Positions 1 to 6,051 of a DNA stretch of 6,544 nt are shown piece after piece. This stretch comes from Calditrichota bacterium (GTDB taxonomy: Bacteria; Zhuqueibacterota; Zhuqueibacteria; Residuimicrobiales; Krinioviventaceae). Where the stretch lies: positions 1 to 6,544 of the forward strand of contig RPQV01000205.1 in NCBI GenBank assembly GCA_003818595.1. Direction: 5' to 3'. Each line of letters opens with the position of its first letter. The first letter of the stretch is position 1. Both the position numbers and the translations under genes were made by a program. The notes below the pieces were generated by a model. It ran no database searches, was not told the origin of the DNA, and worked only from the letters and a program-made list of their open reading frames with translations.

Positions 1-30
1 GAAGATCAGGACTAGGACGACGGCGCCGAC

Positions 31-2277
31 TTGAACGGGAACGGTATTTACGATTCCGGCGAAATTGCCGGCGATGATATCGGAATTGACGGCGTTGGCC
101 CCACCGACATCAATTATCCCGGCCCGGATGCGGACGGTTCGGAAGGCAACCACCGACCGGACTTTGTCGAGGGCGTCGGCTGTGAACCGGATTTTGCCGC
201 TACGGACATTACCGAATCCGACATGCTTGGTTTAACCTCATTTCATCTCTTCTCGCACCACCAGGGCGGCGAACGCTGGGTGACGCACGACGAGACCTGT
301 TTCGGACACCTCACCGACGGCATCCTGGATGATGAATATCAGGATCCAGCCAACTTGAACCAGTCCTTTTCATCCGGAAAGTTCATTCTTCCCAAAGGCC
401 GTACCGAGCGCATCTCCATGGCGGTCATTGCGGCATTCGAAAATCTGGCCACATTGAACGACACAAAACGGTCACCAATTCTCTTTGACCGCAAAAAAGT
501 GGTGCAGGTCATTTATGAGTCCGATTACCGATTCGCCCGCCCGCCGATTATGCCGACTCTGACCGCCACGCCCGGCGACGGGAAAGTGACACTCACATGG
601 GATATCAAAGCCGACACGGATACTCGCGAATCCCTGCTGGGCGGCATTAACGATTTTGAGGGATATAAACTCTATAAATCCACCGATATTGCTTTTGCCG
701 ATGCCGAACTTTTGCGCGATGGTTTTGGCAATCCCGCCGGCAATCTGCCGATCTTTCAGTGCGATCTGAAAAACGATTTCAGCTGCTTTACCGATTTCGC
801 GTTTGTGGAAGGCGAAGGCTATTACCTCGGCGGCAATTCCGGACTACAACATTATTATATTGATACGGACGTGGACAACGGGCGCACCTATTACTATTAC
901 CTGACCGCGTACGACCGCGGCATTAAAGAGATGAATATTGCCCCGTCGGAGAATGTCAAAACCATTGTCATGGACGAAACCGAAGCCGTGACGTTTAACA
1001 CGCCGAATGTAGCGATTGTGACCCCGCGTCCTCCGGTGAATGATTTTACCGCACCCGAAATCGATTTTATCACCAATATGGATGATTTCGGCGGCACCGG
1101 CACGATCACTCTAGAGGTGGCTGATCCGATGGCCTTGAAACCGGGCAATAAATACAAGTTAATGTTCACGGTGGATACGCTCAATGTGCGGCCGCGCGTA
1201 CCCGAGGAGCTCGATTATTACACCAACGGCTTTCAGGTCTATAACATCACCGACGGCGCCAATGAATTAATTTATGAAGAAAATCCAAACCATTTTATCG
1301 GCATTAATATTCTGGCGGAAAATATTTCCGCGACCAAAATTGCGCGATATTTGAATACCCTGCGCGAAGTCAAGTCCGATATTTTTCATGGACTGCAGTT
1401 GCGCTTGAGCGATCTCGTCAAAGAAGCGCAATGGGATTCGCTGACCGGCGCCGGCTGGGTGCAGGGATATTCGCCAATCAACTTGTCGTACAACACCACA
1501 AACATGACCAGTTACCCCTGGCAATACAATCTGATATTCACCGGCGAAAACTCCTACACATCGCCGTATGCCGGCATCAGGATGGTCGGTACGGATAACA
1601 AACGCGTTTCCTCCAAACTTCTGCTGAACCAACCGCTGCCGTTCTATTGTGAAAATCGACATTTTGTCGATTCCGAAACCGGCGAGTTCAAAAAGCTCGA
1701 CATTGTGCCGGTAGATATGAACAATAATGGCGCGTTTGATCTGATGGAAGATGAAATGCTTGTTGGATATTCCTACGACGAAAATACAAAATGGCTCCGC
1801 ACCATCTTTAGCTTTAATTTCAAGGGATTAACGGAAGAATCCATGCCCAAACCCGGAGATGTATTCCGCATTGATTTCATCCGCCCGCTTTCGCCGGCTG
1901 ATTCCATTCTGTTTGAAATCGTCTCTGCTGAGAAACGCGGAGCAGTGGCCGAGGAAAATTTGTCCAAAGTCAAAGTTGTGCCCAATCCCTACATTCTCAC
2001 CAACAGTATGGAAACATCGGTTCGCAACAATGCGCTCAACCAGCGGCGTCGACTCATGTTCACCAATGTTCCCGCAGAGTGCGAAATAAAAATCTTTACC
2101 ATGAGCGGCTACCTTGTCGATGTCATCGAGGTTAATAACAGTTTTAACAACGGCATTGTGCATTGGGATCTGCTCACCAATGAAGGTTTGGAAATCGCCG
2201 CCGGTGTGTATATCTATCACATCAAATCCTATAAAACAGGCAAAGAGAAACTTGACAAATTTGCAGTGATTAAATAG
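31..2277 (+). CDS. Secreted protein with fibronectin III-like domain and T9SS-type C-terminal sorting domain (5' incomplete)
   Basis: This is probably a secreted or surface-anchored protein exported by the type IX secretion system; its substrate is not recognisable. Residue numbers count from the TTG at 31. Residues 1-45 are rich in Asp/Gly/Asn (DSGE, DADG), like the calcium-binding acidic repeats that occur inside such proteins. Residues about 172-315 resemble a fibronectin III domain (PPIMP, then KVTLTW, GYKLYKS and TYYYYLTAYD). Residues about 646-748 form the C-terminal domain, opening with KVVPNPYI and ending in AAGVYIYHIKS and a Lys-rich tail, as in T9SS type A sorting domains or the related FlgD-like Ig fold. 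There is no signal peptide, no ribosome site near 31, and the first residues read as mid-protein, so the true start lies upstream. An in-frame TAG at 13-15 separates this part from whatever precedes it. The PorV/PorQ gene follows after 54 bases and is probably cotranscribed. The family is fairly sure; the start is not. Confidence 0.8.
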   Translation: MNGNGIYDSGEIAGDDIGIDGVGPTDINYPGPDADGSEGNHRPDFVEGVGCEPDFAATDITESDMLGLTSFHLFSHHQGGERWVTHDETCFGHLTDGILDDEYQDPANLNQSFSSGKFILPKGRTERISMAVIAAFENLATLNDTKRSPILFDRKKVVQVIYESDYRFARPPIMPTLTATPGDGKVTLTWDIKADTDTRESLLGGINDFEGYKLYKSTDIAFADAELLRDGFGNPAGNLPIFQCDLKNDFSCFTDFAFVEGEGYYLGGNSGLQHYYIDTDVDNGRTYYYYLTAYDRGIKEMNIAPSENVKTIVMDETEAVTFNTPNVAIVTPRPPVNDFTAPEIDFITNMDDFGGTGTITLEVADPMALKPGNKYKLMFTVDTLNVRPRVPEELDYYTNGFQVYNITDGANELIYEENPNHFIGINILAENISATKIARYLNTLREVKSDIFHGLQLRLSDLVKEAQWDSLTGAGWVQGYSPINLSYNTTNMTSYPWQYNLIFTGENSYTSPYAGIRMVGTDNKRVSSKLLLNQPLPFYCENRHFVDSETGEFKKLDIVPVDMNNNGAFDLMEDEMLVGYSYDENTKWLRTIFSFNFKGLTEESMPKPGDVFRIDFIRPLSPADSILFEIVSAEKRGAVAEENLSKVKVVPNPYILTNSMETSVRNNALNQRRRLMFTNVPAECEIKIFTMSGYLVDVIEVNNSFNNGIVHWDLLTNEGLEIAAGVYIYHIKSYKTGKEKLDKFAVIK

Positions 2278-2331
2278 GCGGCATTGATTGATGATGAAAC
2301 AACGTAACTCTGCAAACAAACGAGGTATTCT

Positions 2332-3396
2332 ATGGAATATATAAAAACAAATAAAATAGTGATAATGCTCGCGCTGGTAGTGCTGCTCAGTCAGCAAGGC
2401 TTTGTGCAGGAGCCGATTCGTGTCGGAACAACCTCCGGCGAGTTTCTCGGCGTCAGCTACGGCGCTGCGGCCACCGCCATGGGTGATGCGTATGTCGCGG
2501 TTGTCAATGATGTGACCGGCATTTACTGGAATCCGGCAGGTCTCTCTTTTATGCAGCAAAGTGAAGCCATGTTTACCTATCAGCCCTGGATCGCGGATAT
2601 CACAACATTATTCGCCGGCTGCGGCATCGTCGTGCCCGGCATTGGCACCATTGCAATGGGCGCTGTTGGCGCCGACTATGGTCAGATGGATGTGACGACG
2701 GTCGAGGATCAGGACGGCACGGGCGAAAAATTTTCGGTGCATGATTATGCGTTCTCGCTCTCTTACGCCCGTAAATTGGCGCAATGGTTTGGCTTTGGCG
2801 CCAGCGCCAAGTATATCTCATCCGTCATATGGCACGAAACGGCATCAGCCTATGCCTTTGATCTCGGCGTTCTCATCAATACGCCTTTCTTTTCATCTAA
2901 AGGTGAAGGGAGTGGTTTGAATATCGGCATGAGTTTGTCCAATTATGGCGCGCCGATGAAATACGATGGTCTTGATCTGCTGCGCTCGCATGATATTTTA
3001 CCGGATCAGGCGGGCAACTATCAGGACACCAAAGTAAAATTTGAGACCGACCGTTGGGAGCTGCCGTTGATTTTCCGGATCGGAATGTCGCTCACGCCGA
3101 TGAACACCGACAATCATAAAATCATCGTCGCAGTGGATGCCCTGCACGTGAACAACAACAGCGAAACCGTCAACCTTGGTTTGCAGTACACGCTCTATCT
3201 GCCGGGCTTTGGCAAGTTTTACCTGAGAGGCGGTTATCGGGCGCTGTTCCTGAAAAACTCGGAATTCGGCCCGACGTTCGGCGCCGGTATTTCCAAACAA
3301 TACATGGGCAATAAAAACGTGCTGATCGATTTCTCTTATCGAGACATCGGCGTGCTCGGCATTGTGCCATCGTTTGGGGCGAGTTTTACATTTTAA
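2332..3396 (+). CDS. PorV/PorQ family outer-membrane beta-barrel protein
   Basis: A 354-residue FadL-like barrel of the PorV/PorQ family. In characterised T9SS bacteria, PorV is the outer-membrane shuttle that receives cargo from the translocon and hands it to the sorting machinery; whether this copy does so is inferred. Residues 1-25 form a signal peptide (Lys near the N terminus, then a hydrophobic run IVIMLALVVLL), with cleavage probably near Gln26. The family hallmark is at about 37-71: EFLGVSYGAAATAMGDAYVA followed by NDVTGIYWNPAGL. The rest alternates short hydrophobic strands, and the chain ends in Phe (SFTF), as outer-membrane barrels do. Length is normal. The start ATG has a GAGG ribosome site at 2322-2325 with six bases of spacing. 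It lies directly after a gene with a T9SS-type sorting domain, a common arrangement in FCB genomes, and is followed by a strong terminator at 3438-3479. Confidence 0.85.
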   Translation: MEYIKTNKIVIMLALVVLLSQQGFVQEPIRVGTTSGEFLGVSYGAAATAMGDAYVAVVNDVTGIYWNPAGLSFMQQSEAMFTYQPWIADITTLFAGCGIVVPGIGTIAMGAVGADYGQMDVTTVEDQDGTGEKFSVHDYAFSLSYARKLAQWFGFGASAKYISSVIWHETASAYAFDLGVLINTPFFSSKGEGSGLNIGMSLSNYGAPMKYDGLDLLRSHDILPDQAGNYQDTKVKFETDRWELPLIFRIGMSLTPMNTDNHKIIVAVDALHVNNNSETVNLGLQYTLYLPGFGKFYLRGGYRALFLKNSEFGPTFGAGISKQYMGNKNVLIDFSYRDIGVLGIVPSFGASFTF

Positions 3397-3403
3397 TTTT
3401 TTG

Positions 3404-3418
3404 CCCTGCTGTGCAGGG
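3404..3418. other. Small perfect stem-loop just after the PorV-like gene
   Basis: CCCTGC, loop TGT, GCAGGG: a six-pair hairpin starting eight bases after the stop codon. It has no T-tract on its 3' side on either strand, so it is not itself a terminator. It may protect the 3' end of the transcript ahead of the real terminator at 3438, or be chance. Confidence 0.4.
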
Positions 3419-3437
3419 ACGCTCTTTGTAAATAAAG

Positions 3438-3479
3438 AACCCAGTCAAGGCTTGCAGCCCTGACTGGGTTTTATTTTTT
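3438..3479 (+). terminator. Rho-independent terminator of the T9SS cargo / PorV-like unit
   Basis: AACCCAGTCA at 3438-3447 pairs with TGACTGGGTT at 3461-3470. After one A/C mismatch the stem continues with GGCT/AGCC around a three-base loop. The 3' arm runs straight into a T-rich tract (about 3469-3479). The stem is long and GC-rich, so termination should be strong on the plus strand. On the minus strand the downstream side is only moderately T-rich, so bidirectional action is possible but less likely. Confidence 0.88.
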
Positions 3480-3757
3480 CCCCAAAGCTCATTGGGAGCA
3501 CATTTGTGTCGGTCCATATCAACTCATTTATATACATCGTCATAACTACAAAAAAGCCTTGAAAACAGGCCTTGGAATGCATCAATTATCCTATAAACTG
3601 CATTTGCAGGGCTGAAAAATTGAATCCAAGAACCTTTTTCGCGCAATAAAATATCTCAAAGCTTTTACAAACAACAGGTTGATTTGGTCCGATCCCGATT
3701 TTCCCCGACAGCCGTAAGCAAACTCCGGCTCGCGCAGCGAACACCGTGAAATTGTTT
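3480..3757. other. Convergent intergenic region, no gene seen
   Basis: Together with 3397-3479 this makes about 360 bases without a credible gene between the PorV-like gene and the integrase remnant on the opposite strand. Open frames here are short, lack ribosome sites and have no recognisable family. The region holds the two facing terminators (3438-3479 plus, 3550-3573 minus). The stretch 3574-3757 shows nothing I can name. Confidence 0.6.
3550..3573 (-). terminator. Possible rho-independent terminator on the minus strand
   Basis: Read on the minus strand, AAGGCCT (3573-3567) pairs with AGGCTT (3559-3554) across a seven-base loop with one bulged G, and a run of six T follows (3555-3550). 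It lies about 185 bases past the integrase stop codon at 3758-3760 and faces the plus-strand terminator at 3438, as expected between two convergent transcripts. The stem is short, so strength is uncertain. Confidence 0.5.
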
Positions 3758-4228
3758 TTACCGGTTTCCATCAATTGCAATATTCCGTGTAAAGTCATAC
3801 GGGTTTTTCACCTCTTCAGGCTGTAACGCCCTCGGGACATGAGTATAAATCATGGTCGTTCGTACATCGCTGTGCCCCAGGAGCTCCTGGATGGTACGGA
3901 TGTCGTACCCGGCTTTGAGCAGGTGGGTGGCGAAACTGTTCCGAAATGATAAATGATTTTGCGTCCAACGAATCCAGCAGTTGCGGCGACTTGGTTTTGA
4001 CAAACGCTTGAAACTTGTTAACCCAAACACGGCAGGATTTCAAGGTTTTGGGTGAGTAGTGACGCATGGACGGCTCGCTCTTGTCCCAGCGTTGATCCTC
4101 GAACATAACTACACGTACGAGGTATTCGGTTCGTAGTGGTTCACATACAAGCGCACCGGACGCCGGTTTCGGATCTTGTTCGACGAATGCGACGGTTGTC
4201 TTTCGCTGGACGAGGGAGTGACTGGGCC
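3758..4228 (-). pseudogene. Integron/Xer-type tyrosine recombinase remnant, internal deletion and frameshift
   Basis: Tyrosine recombinases of this type cut and rejoin DNA; integron integrases act on attI and attC. Two pieces of one such enzyme are visible in different minus-strand frames. The N-terminal piece (about 4067-3948) starts MRHYSPKTLKS and matches the SAM-like core-binding domain of integron-type integrases; the frame stays open upstream to 4228 but I cannot assign that part. The C-terminal piece (3943-3758) reads FRNSFATHLLKAGYDIRTIQ, then ELLGHSDVRTTMIYTHV. It keeps the box II Arg, the GH histidine and the nucleophilic Tyr of MIYTHV. The central portion with the first catalytic Arg and the Lys, roughly 170 residues in a normal 320-340-residue enzyme, is absent. 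The pieces meet at 3944-3957, where AAATGAT occurs twice in tandem, and are out of frame. The 5' end abuts an adapter-like block, so part of the damage could be technical. An integron-type rather than plain Xer identity is supported by the attC at 5158 but cannot be proven without the missing middle. Confidence 0.8.
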
Positions 4229-4260
4229 AGATCGGAAGCGCGTGGTGGAGTGGAAGAGCC
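4229..4260. other. Block resembling an Illumina TruSeq adapter (probable assembly or library artefact)
   Basis: The first ten bases, AGATCGGAAG, equal the start of the TruSeq read-through adapter. By hand alignment without gaps, 25 of the first 30 positions agree with the adapter known from memory, including GCGT, GTG and GGAAGAG-like blocks further in. In this orientation the genuine insert would end at 4228 and the adapter would begin at 4229. The mismatches would fit poor-quality read ends. No biological feature I know explains the block, and it falls between the integrase remnant and the cassette. The join between the two halves of the window should not be trusted until reads are checked. 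Confidence 0.75.
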
Positions 4261-4326
4261 TTGGATCCAGGCCTATAAGAATTTATTTGTTGCCATAATG
4301 CACACAATGTGGTAAATTAAGGGCAT

Positions 4327-4612
4327 ATGAAGATTATAAATTGGAACACAGAAAAAAGCGCAGCCCTTAAAGCGTCTCGTGGTGTTTGTTTTGAGGATGT
4401 AGTTTTCTACATTGAAAGGGGGGGGTATATTGGATGATTATCAACATCCCAACCAGCAGACATACCACGGACAGCGAATCATGGTTGTTTGTATAGATAA
4501 TTACGTCTATCTGGTACCTTATGTTGAGGATGAGGAAGCGGTATTTTTGAAAACCATCATACCAAGCAGTAAGGCAACACAAAAGTATCTTGGAGATGAA
4601 CATGAAGACTAA
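4327..4612 (+). pseudogene. BrnT-like toxin of a type II toxin-antitoxin pair, frameshifted in a G8 run
   Basis: Toxins of the BrnT type are small ribonuclease-like proteins neutralised by a DNA-binding antitoxin encoded just downstream. From ATG 4327 the frame gives MKIINWNTEK, then RGVCFEDVVFYIERGG, and stops at a TGA within 37 codons. The frame one base over continues as ILDDYQHPNQQ, YVYLVPYVEDEEAVFLKTII and KATQKYLG to TAA at 4610-4612. The switch falls in eight G at 4418-4425. With seven G the two parts join as FYIERGGILDD and give a normal 94-residue protein. So either the gene is broken, it is switchable by slippage, or one G is a sequencing error. AAGGG at 4319-4323 could serve as ribosome site, though the spacing is short. 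A CATAAT at 4294-4299 may be a -10 element but has no good -35 partner. The last 11 bases overlap the antitoxin gene. The assignment to a BrnT-like group rests on the W-x-x-EK, RGVxFEDV and KTIIPSxKAT patterns. Confidence 0.75.
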
Positions 4613-4880
4613 ATTAACGAATAAAGAAAAAGAAATACTCGATAGCTTTGAGAAAGATGAATGGATCCCTGTCGCAAACCTCTCAAAAAGGAAAAAAGAG
4701 TTGGTCGCGTACGCCCGCAGTACTATGCGAAAGGACAAGAGACTGAATATACGGATTTCTGAGAGAGACCTGCTTGAACTTCAAAGAAAAGCAGCAAATG
4801 AAGGTCTGCCGTATCAAACTTATGTGTCAAGCATTATCCACAAATTCCTCAATGGTTCTTTAGTCGAAACGAGAGAATAA
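4602..4880 (+). CDS. CopG-type ribbon-helix-helix antitoxin
   Basis: A 92-residue protein that should bind and neutralise the preceding toxin and repress the shared promoter as a dimer; this role is inferred from family and position. The N-terminal half (1-45: LTNKEKEILDSFEKDEW, then LSKRKKELVAYARSTMRKD) is charged and helical and would be the toxin-binding part. Residues 47-53 (RLNIRIS) form the DNA-reading strand; 54-68 and 69-85 (LPYQTYVSSIIHKFLNG) are the two helices of the ribbon-helix-helix fold. This order matches the family known as CopG antitoxin of type II systems. ATG 4602 is preferred over the TTG at 4590 and ATG 4596 because GGAG at 4592-4595 then has six bases of spacing. The start overlaps the toxin's end by 11 bases, typical of translational coupling. 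The reading frame is intact although the toxin's is not. Confidence 0.85.
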   Translation: MKTKLTNKEKEILDSFEKDEWIPVANLSKRKKELVAYARSTMRKDKRLNIRISERDLLELQRKAANEGLPYQTYVSSIIHKFLNGSLVETRE

Positions 4881-5157
4881 ACGGCCAACAATCCAATCCA
4901 CCGGACCCACGGAATGCTGGACGGTGATCACTACATTGTAAGAATAGAACCTGCGGATACGCGAAGAATTTATCGCGCAGAGAGATTTAGAATTGAGAAT
5001 AATAAATGTTCTTACAGGGTTTTGATTCGTTTTTCAAGGATATGATTCAGTAGATAGATCGGATGACTTTACAGGTGATACTGCGATTTCTGATCATATC
5101 ACGTTAGTCATTGTCGTTGCATGATTATCCGGTACTTGTTGAAACTAGCGTTTCGTT
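4881..5157. other. Gene-poor stretch between antitoxin and attC
   Basis: About 430 bases lie between the antitoxin stop and the SDR start, including the attC-like features at 4883 and 5158. The part before the clear attC is AT-richer than its right-hand neighbours. It holds one 43-codon frame (ATG 4914 to TGA 5043-5045, containing HYIVRIEPAD and ENNKCSYRVLIRF) that reads somewhat protein-like but has no ribosome site and overlaps the degenerate attC. I do not recognise it. It may be the decayed remains of a second cassette. Confidence 0.4.
4883..4942 (+). repeat. Possible degenerate attC site right after the antitoxin
   Basis: The 5' side, CCAACAATCCAATCCACCGG, looks like the left arm of an attC. 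ACAAT (4888-4892) can pair with ATTGT (4935-4939), and CACCG (4899-4903) with CGGTG (4922-4926), leaving unpaired spacers of six and eight bases and an 18-base loop. The left core GGCCAAC (4883-4889) deviates at one position from RYYYAAC. The right core is GTAAGAA instead of GTTRRRY and does not pair with the left one. Its position two bases after the antitoxin stop is right for a cassette's own attC. It may be decayed, or chance similarity. Confidence 0.35.
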
Positions 5158-5240
5158 GGCCCAACCAATGCATCAACCGGATGCCGCTTCCCTACCCTTT
5201 TCCCAACCACCGCGGTACCGGTTATGCTTGTGGTTGGGCC
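5158..5240 (+). repeat. Integron attC recombination site
   Basis: An attC is the imperfect palindrome at the end of an integron gene cassette; the integrase recombines its folded bottom strand. Left core R'' is GCCCAAC (5159-5165) and right core R' is GTTGGGC (5233-5239), both exact matches to RYYYAAC and GTTRRRY. The outer stem pairs GGCCCAACCA (5158-5167) with TGGTTGGGCC (5231-5240). Two seven-base unpaired spacers follow (5168-5174 and 5224-5230). The inner L stem pairs AACCGG (5175-5180) with CCGGTT (5218-5223); A5181 stands out unpaired, then T-A, G-T and CCGC/GCGG (5184-5187 with 5212-5215) close a 24-base loop. Outer box, unpaired spacer, inner box and extrahelical base are the attC architecture, and 83 bases lies within the usual size range. 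It has no T-tract, so it is not a terminator. The orientation places it at the 3' end of a plus-strand cassette holding the toxin-antitoxin pair. Confidence 0.8.
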
Positions 5241-5311
5241 GCACGTTGATCTTTCACAACGCTCAACCATGACCACTCAGGGGGATTCTGTATCACGAAA
5301 TGAGGAGTTAT

Positions 5312-6040
5312 ATGACACGCAAAGTTGTAATCTATGGCGGTTCTGGGGGCATCGGTTCGGCCACGGCCCGTATCCTCCATGCGCGTGGCTATGATCTCCA
5401 CCTGGTGGGGCGAAGCGAAGACAAGATAACCGCCATTGCGGCGGAGCTTAAGGCCAGTTTTACGATAGGTGACGTAAATGACAGCAGCCTTTTTCCCCGG
5501 GTCGCGGAAGATGCCAGAGATGCATTAGATGGTCTTGTCTATGCTGTGGGCACCATCAATCTGCGTAGTTTCCAACGCCTCACCGAAGCTGATTTCTTGA
5601 ACGATTTTCGGGTCAATGCGATAGGCGCCGCGCTTGCCATTCAATCGGCGCTACCAGCGCTCAAGAAAAGTAAAGCAATCGCCTCTGTAGTGCTTTTCTC
5701 CAGCGTAGCGGCCCTTCAGGGCTTTGCGTTTCATGGGTCGATAGGGATGGCAAAGGGGGCTGTGAACGGATTGACCCTATCCTTGGCAAATGAGCTCGCA
5801 CCGAGAGTGCGCGTCAATGCCATTGCCCCTTCCCTCACACGCACGCAGCTAGCCAAGGACATTTTGTCGAACGTGCAGATGACGGCGTCCATTGCCGAAC
5901 TGCATGCGCTACAGCGGCTGGGCACCCCCGAAGATATTGCGGCGATCACCGCTTTCCTGCTCTCGCCGGAAGCTGACTGGATCACGGGTCAGATCATTGG
6001 TGTCGACGGCGGTCGCTCGACACTGCGAACCAAAGGCTGA
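5312..6040 (+). CDS. SDR-family NAD(P)-dependent oxidoreductase-like protein
   Basis: A 242-residue classical-size short-chain dehydrogenase/reductase; the substrate is unknown. Numbered from ATG 5312: GGSGGIG at 9-15 is the Rossmann nucleotide-binding loop; VYAVG at 76-80 replaces the usual NNAG; Asn102 in RVNAIG is the helix-4 Asn; Ser130/131 (LFSSVAA) is the catalytic Ser position; Lys148 is the active-site Lys; APSLTRT (172-178) and GQIIGVDGG (226-234) are the late structural motifs. The catalytic Tyr expected four residues before Lys148 is Ile144 (HGSIGMAK), so the enzyme may use another residue, such as His141, or may not be a conventional reductase. I recall a similar Tyr-less pattern in SDRs encoded beside photolyase-like genes, so this may be a family trait rather than damage. 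ATG 5312 is chosen over ATG 5300 because GAGGAG at 5302-5307 lies just upstream and the product then begins directly with the first strand. The next gene starts 11 bases after the stop, so the two form an operon. Confidence 0.85.
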   Translation: MTRKVVIYGGSGGIGSATARILHARGYDLHLVGRSEDKITAIAAELKASFTIGDVNDSSLFPRVAEDARDALDGLVYAVGTINLRSFQRLTEADFLNDFRVNAIGAALAIQSALPALKKSKAIASVVLFSSVAALQGFAFHGSIGMAKGAVNGLTLSLANELAPRVRVNAIAPSLTRTQLAKDILSNVQMTASIAELHALQRLGTPEDIAAITAFLLSPEADWITGQIIGVDGGRSTLRTKG

Positions 6041-6051
6041 GAGGATTTCCC

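Noticed and set aside
1267..1662. Long open frame on the minus strand inside the T9SS cargo gene
   Set aside because: It lies opposite a well-supported coding region, has low-complexity shadow composition and no recognisable motif.
1828..2559. 243-codon minus-strand frame spanning the end of the cargo gene and start of the PorV-like gene
   Set aside because: It runs antisense across two supported genes and their spacer, its protein is rich in His and Phe as antisense shadows often are, and no family is visible.
3586..3798. 70-codon minus-strand frame after the integrase remnant
   Set aside because: It overlaps the integrase C-terminus in another frame, lacks a ribosome site and resembles no family.
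4229..4307. The integrase frame continuing upstream through 4307 to an ATG
   Set aside because: The first residues of that frame, including LPLHHALPI, are translated adapter-like sequence, so the start at 4307 is not a real gene start.
4367..4738. 123-codon minus-strand frame opposite the toxin-antitoxin pair
   Set aside because: It is the antisense shadow of two recognisable plus-strand genes; its hydrophobic runs come from AT-rich sequence.
5056..5063. A second AGATCGGA, like the adapter's first eight bases
   Set aside because: The similarity stops after eight bases, which is easily chance; the continuation does not follow the adapter.
3480..5311. CRISPR array, tRNA or rRNA in the non-coding stretches
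   Set aside because: There are no regularly spaced repeats, no cloverleaf-type arms with a T-loop signature and no rRNA-like conserved blocks.
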